Of a DNA stretch of 64,000 bases, positions 33,938 through 46,108 are shown one piece after another. Both the position numbers and the translations under genes were made by a program. Source of the DNA: Tetragonia tetragonoides (taxonomy: Eukaryota; Streptophyta; Magnoliopsida; Caryophyllales; Aizoaceae). Every line of letters begins with the position of its first letter. Position 1 is the first letter of the stretch. The notes beneath the pieces were generated by a model. It worked only from the letters and a program-made list of their open reading frames with translations, was not told the origin of the DNA and did no database searches. The stretch spans positions 19,903,501 through 19,967,500 of the forward strand of contig CM076140.1 in assembly GCA_038025085.1 (NCBI GenBank), read 5' to 3'.

Positions 33938-36900
33938 ATTCCAATCATCTCATCTCACTACCATATACAAGCTTCTCATATAATAAGTTTGTCATACATC
34001 CAATCTGTAAACATAATCGTTCATATCATCTCATAAAACATCACCATCACACAAATGTTCATTTATTCGACCAAGGGCAAGGTTAGCAAAGTACTTCACA
34101 TAATTACCAAGAAATACATTCAAGTACGTACTAACACGTACTCAATCACCAAGATACTAATTGAAGATTCAATCTACACTTCATATACTAGCACTCATCC
34201 AAACATCAAGCTTTAACCATAAAAATAACCTATGTGTTGTATTTGTATACTTAACCATCATAGATCAAGCCACGGATCCATACAATCCTAATAAATAATA
34301 CTCTTACATAATCATCATTTTACTACTCACACCATTCAACATAACATTTCTCTAATCTCACAATAATCCTTCTTTCAATCAACAAGTCACTCAAACAAAC
34401 CTCACGACAATCATCTAACAACAAGCCATTTAACCAATCAGTAGACCATAATAAAATCCATTACGAACCATTCGAAAATCCAATTCTATCAAATACTCAT
34501 CACCCATTTAATTTCTTATATTATAAAATAACGCAACTAAATAAACGCACTAGTGATATTCAATATTTATTAACCAAAATATAATATATTTTAAAGTATA
34601 CTCCTAACTCCTTAAATGATACAATTAATTATTTAATAATTAAACTATATAAACTACATCTATTTCACTTGTTATTCTTATTAATTCTCTTATTTTGTAG
34701 TAGACATAATTTGACATATGTCTCTCATATTTTCTAGTAAACCCTTAGCTAGCTTAAGTCTAATTTCAAAACACAACAATCTCACATATCTACTTAATTA
34801 CATAATTAATCCAATTTAATCTTTATAATAGCAATTTATAGAAAATATAATTAAATAAATTAATAAGCATGATTCTTGTTTTCTATACTCCTTATTTGTT
34901 ATAGTTTATTTTATTAAGGCAAATAATGAAACTAATCCCTAACATACTTTTATCTTTTATTGTACTTATATAAACATATGAACACATTTAGAAAATATTG
35001 TTGTGGGATTTGATAGTGATAAACTTAGATTTTTATTACGTGTTTACTCTCCTTATTAAGTCCAAAGTAGTTATAACTTAAGTTGTTCAAGAATTATAAT
35101 TAAAACAATAACAATCTTTTATAAGTAACTTGTTAAACATGTGTTAACGAAGGCTTTTGGGCTCAAGATTGTACTAGTGAAATGGAATGGTTTTACTAAC
35201 GTCTTTACATATCTAGATAGGGAAAACTGCAAGGTTTAAGTAGCATTTTACAGAATGTAATTCCGATAACCGAGGTAGCTACAATCGTTCGCCGAAGTAG
35301 CCCCGACGGTCATATTTTGCTGCCGGGTTTTTGGCCATAGGAATAGTGGGTTTTAGCTTATTGTTTGTTAATGGTTTATAAAATTAATCCACCACCAATG
35401 GGTGGTCTTATAACCAATCTTTGGGGCTGTAGGGAAAGATGGTTCAGTTCGTGATGAAGGAGCGAGGGAGTAGTTTATACGATCTTATCCTTCCGCAATA
35501 CTAGCTAGCTACTACTTGAATAAAAGATGATAATGACTCAATTATCTTTAATTGCTTGAGTGTTTTTGGAGGAGTGAAAGAAAAAGAAATGAAAGGGTGG
35601 TCGATTTATTTTCTTAATTTCATACTTAGAACATGCTTAATATTTTCATATAAAACCCATATAGATCAACTATCGTATACTTGTACTAGTATAGAAACTT
35701 AGATAATTTATATTGTGAGTCCTAATTAATCATAATTTCAACACTTATACTTAAAGTTACTTATCAATTATTCTTGTCTAATACTTATCAATCTCACGTA
35801 ACTAGACCCAACTAATATATATAAACTCAGTCTTACAACTTATATAAGCCTAACCGAAATTTGTATACCATTTGATCTTCAACTCATTAAGCATAAAAGT
35901 ATATTCATAATCTAACCATACGCAAGCAAGCTACTAAGCTAGCACTACCATATTACTCAAACACAATATGTTTTATTCTTATACTCTATAAAAATATGTT
36001 TAGCTTATATATGAGCTTATCATAAACTAACAAACAAGCTTAGTATACAAAAGGCATAATGATCTATTGAACATAGTTAAGGTAAACAGATTCATACCCA
36101 TCACTCAAAATGAACAAGTGAATAATTAAAATTAAAGTCTTTGCATAATTTGTCATTAACAAGATCACGTTTTATATATATATATACGCATATCAATATT
36201 TGTACCCATTTATACTAGTATACAATTCACTCAAGTTCAATATAGCAAACCATATATTCATGTGTAAAACCATATCTATAATCTGTCAAATATACATACT
36301 AGCATACTAGTATTAGTTTTATCTTAATCAAGTTCTAGTATTATATCACATATACACCTATTCATATACTAGTATTTGTAATCATCATACTTATATATAT
36401 ATTGAACCAAGAACAAATAAACACACATATACACCTCTAACACTCTAGCTCTAAGTATAGTAATGAAGGTTACCTCAATGATCCACATATCTATGCCATT
36501 CGAATCCTTCAACCCAATTCACAACTCATAGAGACAGAATTGAGATCAAACAAATTCAAATTATAATTTATAGTTTTGAAACCACAAACCAGAACATTTA
36601 AATCAAATTAATATCAAAACCAATTTGGGTTTAAGGGCTTAGTACAAACCAGAAAAAGAAGTGAAGATGATGATAATATGACTCACGGTGGCCATTGCAG
36701 GAGGCGAGGAGTGGCTGGTGGTCGACCATGGCATCGTGACGATGGCGGCAAAAATTCAGAATTGAGGTGGGTGAAAGAGGATACAATGTATTAGCAAAAA
36801 TAAACTCAAAACCCATAAAAAACGAAATTGAAATTGGGATTATGAAATTACCCAATTGATTAAACACAAGGAGTAAAAAAACAATGGTAGTGGAAGCTTT

Positions 36901-37265
36901 TAGGTCGCCAGAATCCATGGATGGAAAGAAAGTTCTACCATTTGAGTTTACTAACTCATAATTAGCATTAAGCTTTTACAAATTTTTGAGGAATTTGAGA
37001 GTGGAATGAAGTATGAAAATGTTGGTGAAAAATGGTGATGATCGATCATCAGAGGTAGATGGTAATGATAATCTGATGAAGGGGAATGCTCCAATTTTAT
37101 AATTGGAGTGTTGGAAGTTATGAGAATAAAATAAGGAGTGGCATTATTTTAGAGACTGAAATAATAAAGAGAGAGAATAAAATATTAAAGAGAGAGAGAT
37201 ATCTCATGGTGGTTTAATGAAGGAGAGTAGAAAATCGGGAGAGGTAGCAAATGGTATTAGTTTTA

Positions 37266-37624
37266 GAGCCTGTTTGGGAGTTGGAGAATGGAGGGAAAGG
37301 GAGGGGAACGAGGGGGAAATAAAAAGTTCTCCTTGTTTGCAAGTTTTTTTAAAGAGAAGAAGGGAGGGAAATAAAGGGGAACAGTTCCCCTCCATTCCCC
37401 TTCATTAACTCAATTTTTGTTTCCCCCCTAAATTTGGGGGGAATGGAGGGGAAGGGGAATTTTTAAGTGACAGTAGTCGTTGCCCCTCCATTCCCCTCCC
37501 TTCTCCTCACTTAAACTCCCAAACAAGGTGAATTATTTCACCTTCATTCTCCTCCCTTCCCTTCCTTTCCCCTCCCCCTCATTCCCTTCCCTTCCCTTCC
37601 CACCCAAAACTTCCAAACAGGCTC
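37266..37624. mobile_element. MITE with GAGCCTGTTTGG ends, copy 1
   Basis: 359 bp with terminal GAGCCTGTTTGG and CCAAACAGGCTC and subterminal purine/pyrimidine-rich arms (GGAGGGGAA, TTCCCCTCC) that fold on each other. A second copy is at 61208-61571. Target duplication is not visible here; copy 2 suggests TAA. Inserted in solo LTR B. Confidence 0.85.
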
Positions 37625-37988
37625 GGCAATAAAGTAATGTGGTGAGAGAGAATGAGTTGTGCAGTTTTTTTTTTTTTTTTTTTGGTTAACAAGTGTCAAA
37701 CATGAAGAGAGTACAGGACAAGTGTCACCCTCTTTTTTTTTTAATAAATAAAATCCGAAAATGAATAAAATAATAAATAAATTATCTTAACCAACTCCTT
37801 AATAAATCCTTATTAATTTAATAAATCACTAGATTATACACTAAACATGCTTAAAATTTTTGGGTTATTACAGTCGCAGTTACTTTATGAGGATCTGCTA
37901 GGAGTAGCTCTCGAGAGGAGAGCCTCCTAGCTTCTTCCTTCTCCTTATTCCTTACCTTATTAAAAAAAAAGTACAATAATCCAATATG

Positions 37989-38342
37989 TTAAAAGTTTCA
38001 CTCTGTCATACATAAAAGTTTCACTCTGTCATACATAAGTAGTTTAATGACTTTTCTCAAAAAAAAAAAGAGTAGTTTAATGACAAATGATGTTAAGATT
38101 TTTATTAACTTTTATCTAATGTGTGAATCATTAAAAAAAACCTTACTATTAAATGGGCACTAATTTAAGTTTAGCTTTGAAAGAATAAAAATAAAATAAA
38201 ATAAAAAAAGGTTTGAAAGCAACTTGTGTTTAATGTGTTTATTGCCCCCCTCTATCCCTCTGTATGTTTTTGGCATTAGAGAAATGGAAAGAAAAAACTA
38301 GAACCCTAAGTAGGTGGTGATCGTGGAAAAAAATTTGCATAA
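37989..38342. other. Spacer with short tandem duplications
   Basis: AAAAGTTTCACTCTGTCATAC occurs twice in a row at about 37991-38036, and AGTAGTTTAATGAC twice at about 38039-38084. No gene was seen. Confidence 0.6.
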
Positions 38343-38351
38343 TAAAATTAA

Positions 38352-39375
38352 GCGTAATTTGATGAAAACTCCTAAAAAGTAGTATTTTTTGTCGAGAACC
38401 TCCTGAATCGTTTCTTTTTGTTCAATAACCCCTTAAATATTACTTCTGCTTTGTTACTTACCTCTTGAGTGATTTGCCGTCTAACTTTTGTAACTTTGTT
38501 CCCGATTTACCCTCACGTGACTCGCAGATTTCACTTAAAATGACCCCCATGTTTGACCAATTTAATTTAACTGTCAAAAATTCAAAATTGAGTGTTTAAT
38601 TATCATTTCAATTTTCACTCACCCAGGTGACTTATCATAATCCCCACAACAACAACAAAAAAAAAAATATTTTCCTGGGTTCTTCTTTGTCTTAGATTTG
38701 ACAAGGAGGCCCTTTTGATACATTTACATGTTGAAGGTCATGAAGATTGGGTTAAATAGGAGCTTGACATCCTTCACCTTACAAATAAAATCAAACAAAT
38801 TATATAAACCCGCAACTCACAGTACGCCAAAATCAACAAAATAAAATGGGGACTGGTTCATTTACCCGAAATACTGAACTAACCCTAATTCAGTGAAAAA
38901 TTGGGATAAAACGTAGAAAGAGAGGACAGAGATAGACAATACAAGGGGAAAAGAAAAGGAGCGAGGGCTTACCTGGATGTCTCGACTTTCCTTACCAGAG
39001 ATGGTGGATGGAGAAATGTCGACAATTTGCAGAGAGGAAGAAATGTCGTGCAGATGAGAAAGAGAGGAAAAAATTGTATTCTGTTTTTAAGTGGGGTGGG
39101 GGGAATTAGTTTTGTTAATTAAGTCAAATGTCAATTAATTAAAGGATCAAATGGGATAAGTAAATTGGTCAAACACAGGGGGGTCATTTTAAGTGTCATG
39201 TGCGAGTGACATGAGGGTAAATTGAGCAGAAAGTTATGAAAGTTGGCTGGCAAATCACTTAAGGGGTGAGTGACAGGGCGGAAGTAATGATTAAGGGGTT
39301 ACTGAACAAAAAGAAACGATTCAGGGATTCTCGACAAAAAGTGCTACTTTTTAGGGGGTTTTCACCAAATTGCGC
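38352..39375. mobile_element. Mutator-like non-autonomous element with about 240-bp TIRs
   Basis: Left and right ends are long inverted repeats (GCGTAATTTGATGAAAAC versus GCGCAATTTGGTGAAAAC on the other strand), continuing for about 240 bp through the TCGTTTCTTTTTGTTCA block. The 9-bp duplication TAAAATTAA at 38343-38351 and 39376-39384 is typical of Mutator elements. The unique core (about 38600-39120) has a minus-strand exon-like stretch ending CATCCAG/GTAAGC near 38972, which could be captured gene sequence. No transposase is present. Confidence 0.88.
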
Positions 39376-39385
39376 TAAAATTAAT

Positions 39386-39700
39386 GGTGTGTTCTTTTCC
39401 ACTTATTTTCACTGATTCTCACTGATTGGGTAAGTTCGTGTCACTTATTCCCATTGATTAAGTAAGGTCATGCCACTGATTTTCACTGATTCGGTAAGAT
39501 CCTTTCACTAACTCTCACTTATTCAGTAAGGTCCTGTTACTGATTCTATAAAGAGGAATGTGGGTCCTGCCATTGATTTTCACTGATTAAGTAAGGTTTT
39601 ACCACTAATTCCCACTGATTAAGTAAGGTCTAACCACTGATTTCCACTATTAGATAAGGTCTTGCCGCTTATTTTATCCAATAAGTAGAAAAAACACACC
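39386..39700. mobile_element. Small TIR element built of degenerate about 40-bp units
   Basis: Ends GGTGTGTTCTTTTCCACTTATT-like and its complement AATAAGTAGAAAAAACACACC-like (about 20 bp). The interior repeats CACTGATT...AAGTAAGGTC-type words six or more times. It abuts the right target copy of the Mutator-like element. Target duplication is unclear. Confidence 0.65.
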
Positions 39701-39954
39701 CTAATGTAGCATCCTTGTTGATAAGCATGTTACATACCTCTTGAAAACCTAATTTAAAAGTGCAACTTTGGATGAAAGTTAACATAGACTTAACACTATT
39801 AGTTATTAAACTACTTTTGTGTAATGGACTGATCGGTGAATCTTCAGAGTATTTTGTTTTTTTGAAATTTCGAATTATTTTTATAACATGGTGTAAAATA
39901 CGGATTATTTTTGAGTATTTTTCATTTTGTGTTTAAATTACTTAAGAAATTCCA

Positions 39955-40490
39955 TTGTTCAATTTAGGAATCTTTACGAAGAACTACCTTATGTATTTGA
40001 TCATTTTGCAATTTACTATCGTATAAAAAAAGTTTGTACTGAATACCCTTTTACAATGGTTGTTTTGTAAATTACTATCTTATTGACATTTTTACCCATT
40101 ATTATTGATTTCTGAGTCTAAAATTGATTTCTTACTTTATTTTATTTTTAAAATTTTTTTCTCCACTCTATCTCTCACCATCATTGCCATCAATATCACC
40201 TTTCGAGTGACTTTGCAACAAGTTTCTATCCAATGTTGGAAACAGATTTGCTAATTTGGATCTAGTTTTGCAAAAATCGAGCAGATGAAGTTTTATTTAT
40301 TTATTATTATTAGATAACAAAATTTAATTCAAATGTGTAGAAAATCAGAAATCAATAATAATAAAAGACAAAAATGTCATTTCACAAAGAGAGTGTGTAA
40401 AAAGATAATTCTGTCAAAAAAAAATTAATGTGGTAATTCGATCGGAAAATGACTCATATAAAGGATAGTTCCCCACACATTTTTCTTTCG
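39955..40490. repeat. Diverged inverted repeat, possible long-TIR transposon
   Basis: About 39975-40145 resembles the complement of about 40325-40475: both read through a TTTTGCAATTTAC/TTTCCGATCGAATTAC block, a TGACATTTTT block and TTATTATTGATTTCTGA. No target duplication could be fixed. Confidence 0.5.
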
Positions 40491-40937
40491 TTTAATAATG
40501 AGGAACCATTTTATACAACTTTTTTACTTAACTTTTGTTAATTTAACTGCTATCAAAAAAAACTTTTGTTAATTTAACTCTTTTTGTACAAAGGCACGGA
40601 GTATATGTGTAGTAGTATGAGGTATACAAAGCTGAATATTCAAAGCAAATTATTTTTTTTTGGTTCACACCAAGAATATCCATCGATGACAACAATAAAT
40701 ATTTCATCGCGCTTGCTTGTAGGCACCTCAAAAAGTAGGACAGTTGACCAAGGGACTTAATGATGGTTCATGTGCAAGGCGAGATTCATTTTCAAAGCAA
40801 GTTTTAAATACTCCTACTATGTAACACTACTAAGGTGAGAAATTATGTTGAGGCTGGACTTGGGTTTTGCTTAATCTCAAAGAAATTAGAAAAACATTCT
40901 AATATTTAATATTGAGATAGATTAAATTGATGTAAGC

Positions 40938-40938
40938 A

Positions 40939-41019
<81 letters not shown>
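40938..41019. repeat. (AAT)n microsatellite
   Basis: About 27 AAT units, flanked on both sides by the word TTGATGTAAGCA, which suggests local slippage or duplication. Confidence 0.9.
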
Positions 41020-41118
41020 TGATGTAAGCACAGAATTATAAATAATAATAATAAAAAGGATTGATGTAAGTACATATAGTTCGTGTTGAGTATTTCTTAG
41101 CTTATTCAATACGAGAAT

Positions 41119-41162
41119 TTTATTTTATTTTATTTTATTTATTTATTTATTTATTTATTTTT
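41119..41162. repeat. (TTTTA)n/(TTTA)n microsatellite
   Basis: Short pentamer then tetramer run. Confidence 0.85.
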
Positions 41163-41249
41163 TGCTTGTTATTCAATACGAGAAGTTAGAAAACAATTTC
41201 AAAACTTAACTTTGACTCTTATTTTCTAGTATGCGCCGGAGGTAAAACT

Positions 41250-41465
41250 TTACCCCTTTATAGAGCCCTTGTTTTTGAGAATATTGTCAGCATAGCTATC
41301 AGCTCCAAATGACATTTCCAAGGGTTCGACTGCAGCTTCCTCAACAGAACATGACGGTGGATTGGCATCATCTGTTGATGACCTTTTTTGTCCAGGAGCC
41401 ATGCTTAACCCATCATGCAGTGCTCTCCTTTCAGCAGCTCTGTCTCTATATGTGTGGATAGTCTG
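41250..41465 (-). pseudogene. G-patch protein exon, truncated at the G-patch
   Basis: Minus-strand exon starts after a TACTGTCAG acceptor and reads YRDRAAERRALHDG, MAPGQKRSS, EEAAVEPLEMSFGADSYADN then ILKNKGSIKG and stop (41250-41252). The YRDRAAERR block followed by MSFGADSYA and an ILKxKGW-like G-patch start is found in plant RNA-binding or splicing proteins of the RBM5/AGGF1/SUA type. The G-patch glycines beyond the first are missing, so the domain is cut. No upstream exon was identified. It is a gene fragment or relic. Confidence 0.6.
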
Positions 41466-41639
41466 CTGACAGTAAATGAGATGAAGAGATGTTTAAATAA
41501 GAGGCACCACTCAGCACTCAGCACTTTGTCTAAATATTGAGAGAAGAGGACCATAAATAAATACCTTTTTGTGTATAAATAAATCAGGATCATGATACAC
41601 CTATACTAAGTTTATGTAGTAAGATATACACAAACAATT

Positions 41640-43250
41640 CCAACCATCCACATGTCCAAAAGTGAGAATCTTTTTTTTACTTGTGGAGGGAAAATAAGAG
41701 CCATTTATTTGAGCCAAAGGAGGGAAAAAGTATTATATATGGAGCAAAAAAAAAAAGGCGAAAATGGAATATGAATGACCAAAAAATTCTAGCATGAGAG
41801 AGAAAACAGGAGGAAAAGAAAAAAGAGTATCAATGTTTCCGGTCATCCTCCAACTTTTTTGATTACTCTCCGGCGACGTCCATTAAATTGAAGAGAAGTG
41901 CGGTTGTTATCGACTTATAATTATTTCACACGGTAATTCTTTTCCACCCTATATTTTCCAGCGATGACGTAGAAGAAAATTACAAAGTTAAACTTTATTC
42001 TGAATCGCACAGTATTCATCAGTGGCGGCAAATTATTGTCGACCGCAATTGGTTAAAATTGGGAAATTTTGTGAGATAATCTAAGGATTGAATTACTTCC
42101 AGCGAAGAGTGAAGTCCGTCCGTTCGTGTTTAAGTATAAGAAATCTTCGTGTTTATCGACAAATTGTTTTTCATATGACAATCAAGTAGGTGATTAATGT
42201 ATATATTGGTAGAAAAAAAGATCTCATTTGTAAACCTTCAAATGTCGTAGTTGGTAGCAAAATTGTTATGATTGATCATATATATTTACATTAGTGAAGT
42301 CCCTGGTAGCAAAACGCATTTCTGATAGCAAAATTAGTTAATACTTGGATTTTACGTTAGTGAAGACTTTGGTAGCAAATTTATACCCGTTCCAATCAAT
42401 ACTTCACTACAAACTCGCCGGAAAAAATGGTGTAACTCAAAAAAAAAAATTATATCTCAACAGATTAAAACATGAACATTTGTGGGTGTCTAAATTAACT
42501 AGGAAATTCTATGTTTCACCGATTTTGGAAATCTTTAATCTTCGCCGGAGATTTCGTTATTTCACCATTGGGGACGTCGATTGGGATGGTTGCAAATCGA
42601 AAAGAAACGCAGGAAAATAACGGGAGTTGGAATGTGGTCGGCAAAGAAACGTGGGTTGGTATGTGACCGGAAAATAAGTCCAGTAGTTCGTATGTTACCA
42701 GAAAAAAGTGCAGTGGGGAGTATATTCATTGAAAGGGTTAGGTGGTGGTTTAAGTGTCTTGGGAAGAGAGAGAAATAATTAGGGTGATTTTTTAAAAAAA
42801 ATTTAAATCTGAAATTTGAAATTTGAGTTTGAATTTTGAATTGAAAAAAATTCTGCTGGTGTCATGTTGAGATAAATAGGGGGTTTAGAATATTCTCCAA
42901 TTTTGCCATATAGAAGGCCAATTTTGCCACATGAAAGATTGGAATAACTTGTGTATATATTACTACATACACTTAGTGTACATGTAGCCTTTTTCTAATA
43001 AATCATCCCCATCTGCATCAAGCTCCCCCAAGCGTCGTTTATTACCTAAAAATTAAAATTAATACATTTTTCTTCGAAATCCAATAATGTTTATCAACAG
43101 TTCCAACTATCTTCCTTTCATAATCAAATTCAGTAGTACTACATCAGTCCCATCATGTTTGTTAATAAGATAGGTTCTCAAATTCAAAAGACATGTAAAA
43201 GAACATTGAAAGACATCCGGAAAATAAAATATCAAAGATATCTAATATGC
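41640..43250. other. No gene recognised
   Basis: AT-rich spacer. The words GGTAGCAAA and TTAGTGAAG recur at 42200-42375. A minus-strand exon-like stretch near 42990-43046 was not strong enough to call. Confidence 0.45.
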
Positions 43251-43253
43251 ATT

Positions 43254-43610
43254 TGTTGACACATATATGTAGGCATATAAAAAATGATATATGCCAAGTC
43301 GGATGTCAAGTCGGACCAAAAGTCGCATTGTTTACTTGGTTATAATATCAAATAAAATAATTGAATAATTATTAAATTTGGGTCGAACTAAATAGCCCAT
43401 TTATATTAGTTATTATGGTTCATTTTAAATTAATGAGATTGAGCCCTTTCAAATTGGGTTTAAGCCATTAAACATGGATAGAGACTACTAAGTCCACAAG
43501 CAGGCCCAATACGACAAAACCCATAAACTTAACGTAGAGGAGCTTCTCTATAAATATAGCTCATTGAGTTCATTTTAAGGCTTCAGAAAACCATTCAAGA
43601 AGGAAACTGT
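43254..43610 (+). mobile_element. Possible LTR-derived fragment
   Basis: Starts TGTTGACACATATATG and carries a TATA-like CTCTATAAATATAG near 43547, the look of an LTR promoter. No matching end or duplication was found. It could equally be a host promoter. Confidence 0.25.
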
Positions 43611-44049
43611 GCCGATTCTCTACCAAGTCTCTCAGCCCAAATCTCTAAAAGAAACATCAACCACTCAAACTAGCAAAGTCACCCCAAACTTAGAAACCAA
43701 AGAAGAAAGTGATGGTTTCTTGTACACTTATCTAATTCGTCATGCATGGTTGCAAAGTCAAAATCAAATTTCAAAAACACTAATCATATTAGCAGATGCA
43801 TTTTGTCTACTTTGAGAAGAGAATTTAGAAGCTCAAACAGACAGACAATTATGAAAATATATTAAGAAGCTCAAACATTCAAGCGTGAAAAGATTCACTA
43901 AAACCTATTCTAAAGAGACATAAAATACGAAAAATCATCAGCTGAAGTTTTCAAAATAAACAATCGATCTAACACATAATTAGCCACAAATTACATCAAA
44001 GATAACTGAAATTATACTACATTGAGGAAAACAAAATCATCACAAAGAA

Positions 44050-44131
44050 CAGTAGGGAACTGATCCTTGGCTTCGAGTGCATTTAATGGTGGCGAATCTG
44101 GCGATGCTTGCTCTGCCACAGGAGATACCTG
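44050..44131 (-). pseudogene. Duplicated fragment of a small unnamed gene, copy 1
   Basis: The minus strand reads EQASPDSPPLNALEAKDQFP then TVL, parallel to the exon at 51689-51782 (SSLPPINAIPEVESQFSTIL). Flanking sequence 43790-44050 also resembles 51290-51600, so it is a segmental duplicate. The start-codon region is lost here. The gene family was not identified. Confidence 0.5.
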
Positions 44132-44670
44132 AAAGAACGAAATTAAATTGGATTGGAAAATAAAAAAAAACACAGAATTAGGGTGTAATCCACAGCCAAA
44201 TCAAGATCATTGATGTAATCCTCATACATTTGAGGAAAAGAATAAGTAAATATCAATGTAAGCTCACAAAAAGAACATTGAAAAAAGATAAGAAATAGAC
44301 TAGGTGCACTTGACCTTACATTTGTATCTGTAAGGATAGCATGCATTCGGTCACCATTGTTGAAATACACTCCTTGAAAATAAAAAGAAAGAGGATAAAA
44401 ACCTGTATTAGGGCAATAATCATAATCCTGATAATTCCACATTCATCCACCTGAGATTAATCTCTCAAGGTCAACATTTAGGGCTCTGTTAATAAGGCTA
44501 TAGTGCCTATAATTAGGCGCTTTTGTGGTTATTGAGTACAGAGAGAAAGATGAGAGAGAAAGATGAGTTCTTTATGTACAGAGTGTTGGGAAATAGAGAT
44601 AATAATATATACAACTTTATAAACTTGGTTTAGTGAACTCCATTCCAATTAACAAATGACTACAATATCT

Positions 44671-44683
44671 CTCTCTCTCTCTC

Positions 44684-44724
<41 letters not shown>

Positions 44725-44727
44725 ATC

Positions 44728-44769
<42 letters not shown>

Positions 44770-45015
44770 TCTCTCTCTCTCTCTCCCGCTCTCTAGCTTT
44801 CTCTCTCCTTCCACCACCAACACCACCACCACCATCCAACCCCCCCGATCTAGCCCCTGATCTAGCTCACGCTCTCTCTTTCTCTCTCTGTCGCTCTCTC
44901 TCTCCCCTCTCCCTCTCTCTCTCTCTCTCTCGATCCTTCTCTAAACTTTCTCTCTCTAGCTCGCTAGCTCTCTAGTCCTCGCTCCCTCTCTCTCTCCTTC
45001 TCTCCTGCTCTCTCT
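44671..45015. repeat. Long interrupted (CT)n tract
   Basis: CT repeats with short interruptions, forming the extreme 5' end of the RTE element directly after the target duplication. Confidence 0.85.
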
Positions 45016-45973
45016 CTCCCCCCCAACCCCACCCCCCCCCCCAAGGTCGGTGATCGCCGACCGATCTACAAAGGTCGGCGACCGCCGACCCTTTTAGGGG
45101 TGAGTGGACCTCCGATCACTTCGTCAGAGGCCCCAATCGACCACCGGCGACACTTCATCGCCGTGGAGGAACTACGATCGGCCGGAGATTTCGAGCTCGC
45201 CGACCCCGACTTGCCGGGATCTGGAAAGTCGAGTCTGGCGACTTCGCTTGAAGGCCCAAATTGTCCCTCGGCAAAATCCCACTGTCGTGGACTATCACGC
45301 CAGTCGGGAGGTTGGAGTAGCATCCCCTCGCCAGTCGGGAAGCCGCCGACAACCGCCGACCACGAACAGCACCATACGCAACCAGCACCTCGCCACCTCG
45401 CCGGAAACAGGTAGTAGCGCCGTGGTAAGCACCGGCGTACCCCCACCAGACCCGAGGCCCCTAGCGTGTGTTGTTGACTTCTCACTTGTGCTTGGATTTG
45501 ACCCTCACTTTATTATTTATTATTCTTGTTGTTGACTTCTCTGACTCTAGCACGTGAAATTTGCTGTGTGGTACTGATTGCTGGAAGCTGTTTTTGTGTG
45601 CCTGTGTTTGTTTTGTTGGTACCTCTAGCTTATTTAGTAGTAGTAGTATTATTAGTACTATTATTATTATTATTATTATTATTAGTATCATTATTATTAA
45701 TATTATTGTTACTACTATTACTAGTATTATTAGTATTATAATAGTAGTCGTAGTATTATTTAACTAATAGTTTTGCGTTTACTAATATTAAGTTACTTGT
45801 ACCATTGTTCGGTTGTTATTGTGTGTAGTATTATTAGTGTTTGTTGTTGCCTTTGTGGTGGTATTGGATACTATTGTTATCATTACCATTTATATCATTA
45901 TTATTATCACTATTATTATTAGTATTATTAGTATTATTATCCGTACTATTATTATTAACAGTATTACTATTGG

Positions 45974-46108
<135 letters not shown>

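Larger units (their letters stand above)
32597..37872 (-). mobile_element. Solo LTR B, 5.28 kb, probable Ty3/gypsy
   Basis: Ends TGTAACGACCCGG and GGGTTATTACA, flanked by GTCGC at 32592-32596 and 37873-37877. The termini are of the same style as solo LTR A, so the same superfamily is likely. No gag or pol text was found in 5.3 kb. It carries a (TCA) microsatellite and a Tourist-like MITE, making the LTR itself about 4.9 kb. It removed the last 17 codons of LINE-1b ORF2. Another reading is a non-autonomous element with internal deletion of both LTR edges. Confidence 0.8.
26366..37930 (+). pseudogene. LINE-1b ORF2, cut by two solo LTRs and frameshifts
   Basis: Starts MKILCWNINGAKKEQA (EEP endonuclease; GDFNELLRIEDK; CSDHALILL). 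One G is missing near 26816 (AAAAGGGC), shifting the frame. The RT begins KAPGPDGF, is cut at 27747 by a solo LTR, and reads on after 29898 as GPGFYQAYWHIVGDS. A further shift near 29960 precedes the RT core, which is otherwise complete: FRPISLCN-like LRPISLCN, LDIEKAYDRIEWDFL, RQGDPLSPYLF and FADDSILF. More shifts follow near 30660 and 31090. Zinc-binding text (CPLCKQQDECIDHLF) leads to an unbroken RNase H-like domain (LNFDGSNKDGKAASGF, VAEATAL, EGDNLTVIKAL; 31921-32596). The second solo LTR cuts at 32597; the last codons lie at 37878-37930 and end in TAG. Confidence 0.9.
23071..37970 (+). mobile_element. Second full-length L1-type LINE (LINE-1b), with nested inserts
   Basis: Bounded by an 18-bp target duplication, GTACAATAATCCAATATG, at 23053-23070 and 37971-37988, with an A9 tail directly before the right copy. 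The two flanks are now 14.9 kb apart because a MITE and two solo LTRs (2.1 and 5.3 kb) landed inside; the LINE itself is about 7.3 kb. ORF1 (DUF4283/CCHC) and ORF2 (EEP, RT, zinc-binding, RNase H) are both recognisable but frameshifted. Confidence 0.92.

Noticed and set aside
41119..41165. Promoter-like T/A-rich stretch
   Set aside because: Simple pentamer/tetramer microsatellite.
42990..43046. Minus-strand exon-like stretch reading NKRRLGELDADGDDLLEKGY
   Set aside because: It follows a plausible acceptor but is too short and isolated to assign.
44617..44835. Arg/Glu-rich minus-strand frame
   Set aside because: Product of the (CT)n tract at the RTE 5' end.
45066..45535. GC-rich overlapping frames of 70-140 codons
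   Set aside because: They lie in the RTE 5' UTR, occur in most frames at once because of high GC content, and show no domain.
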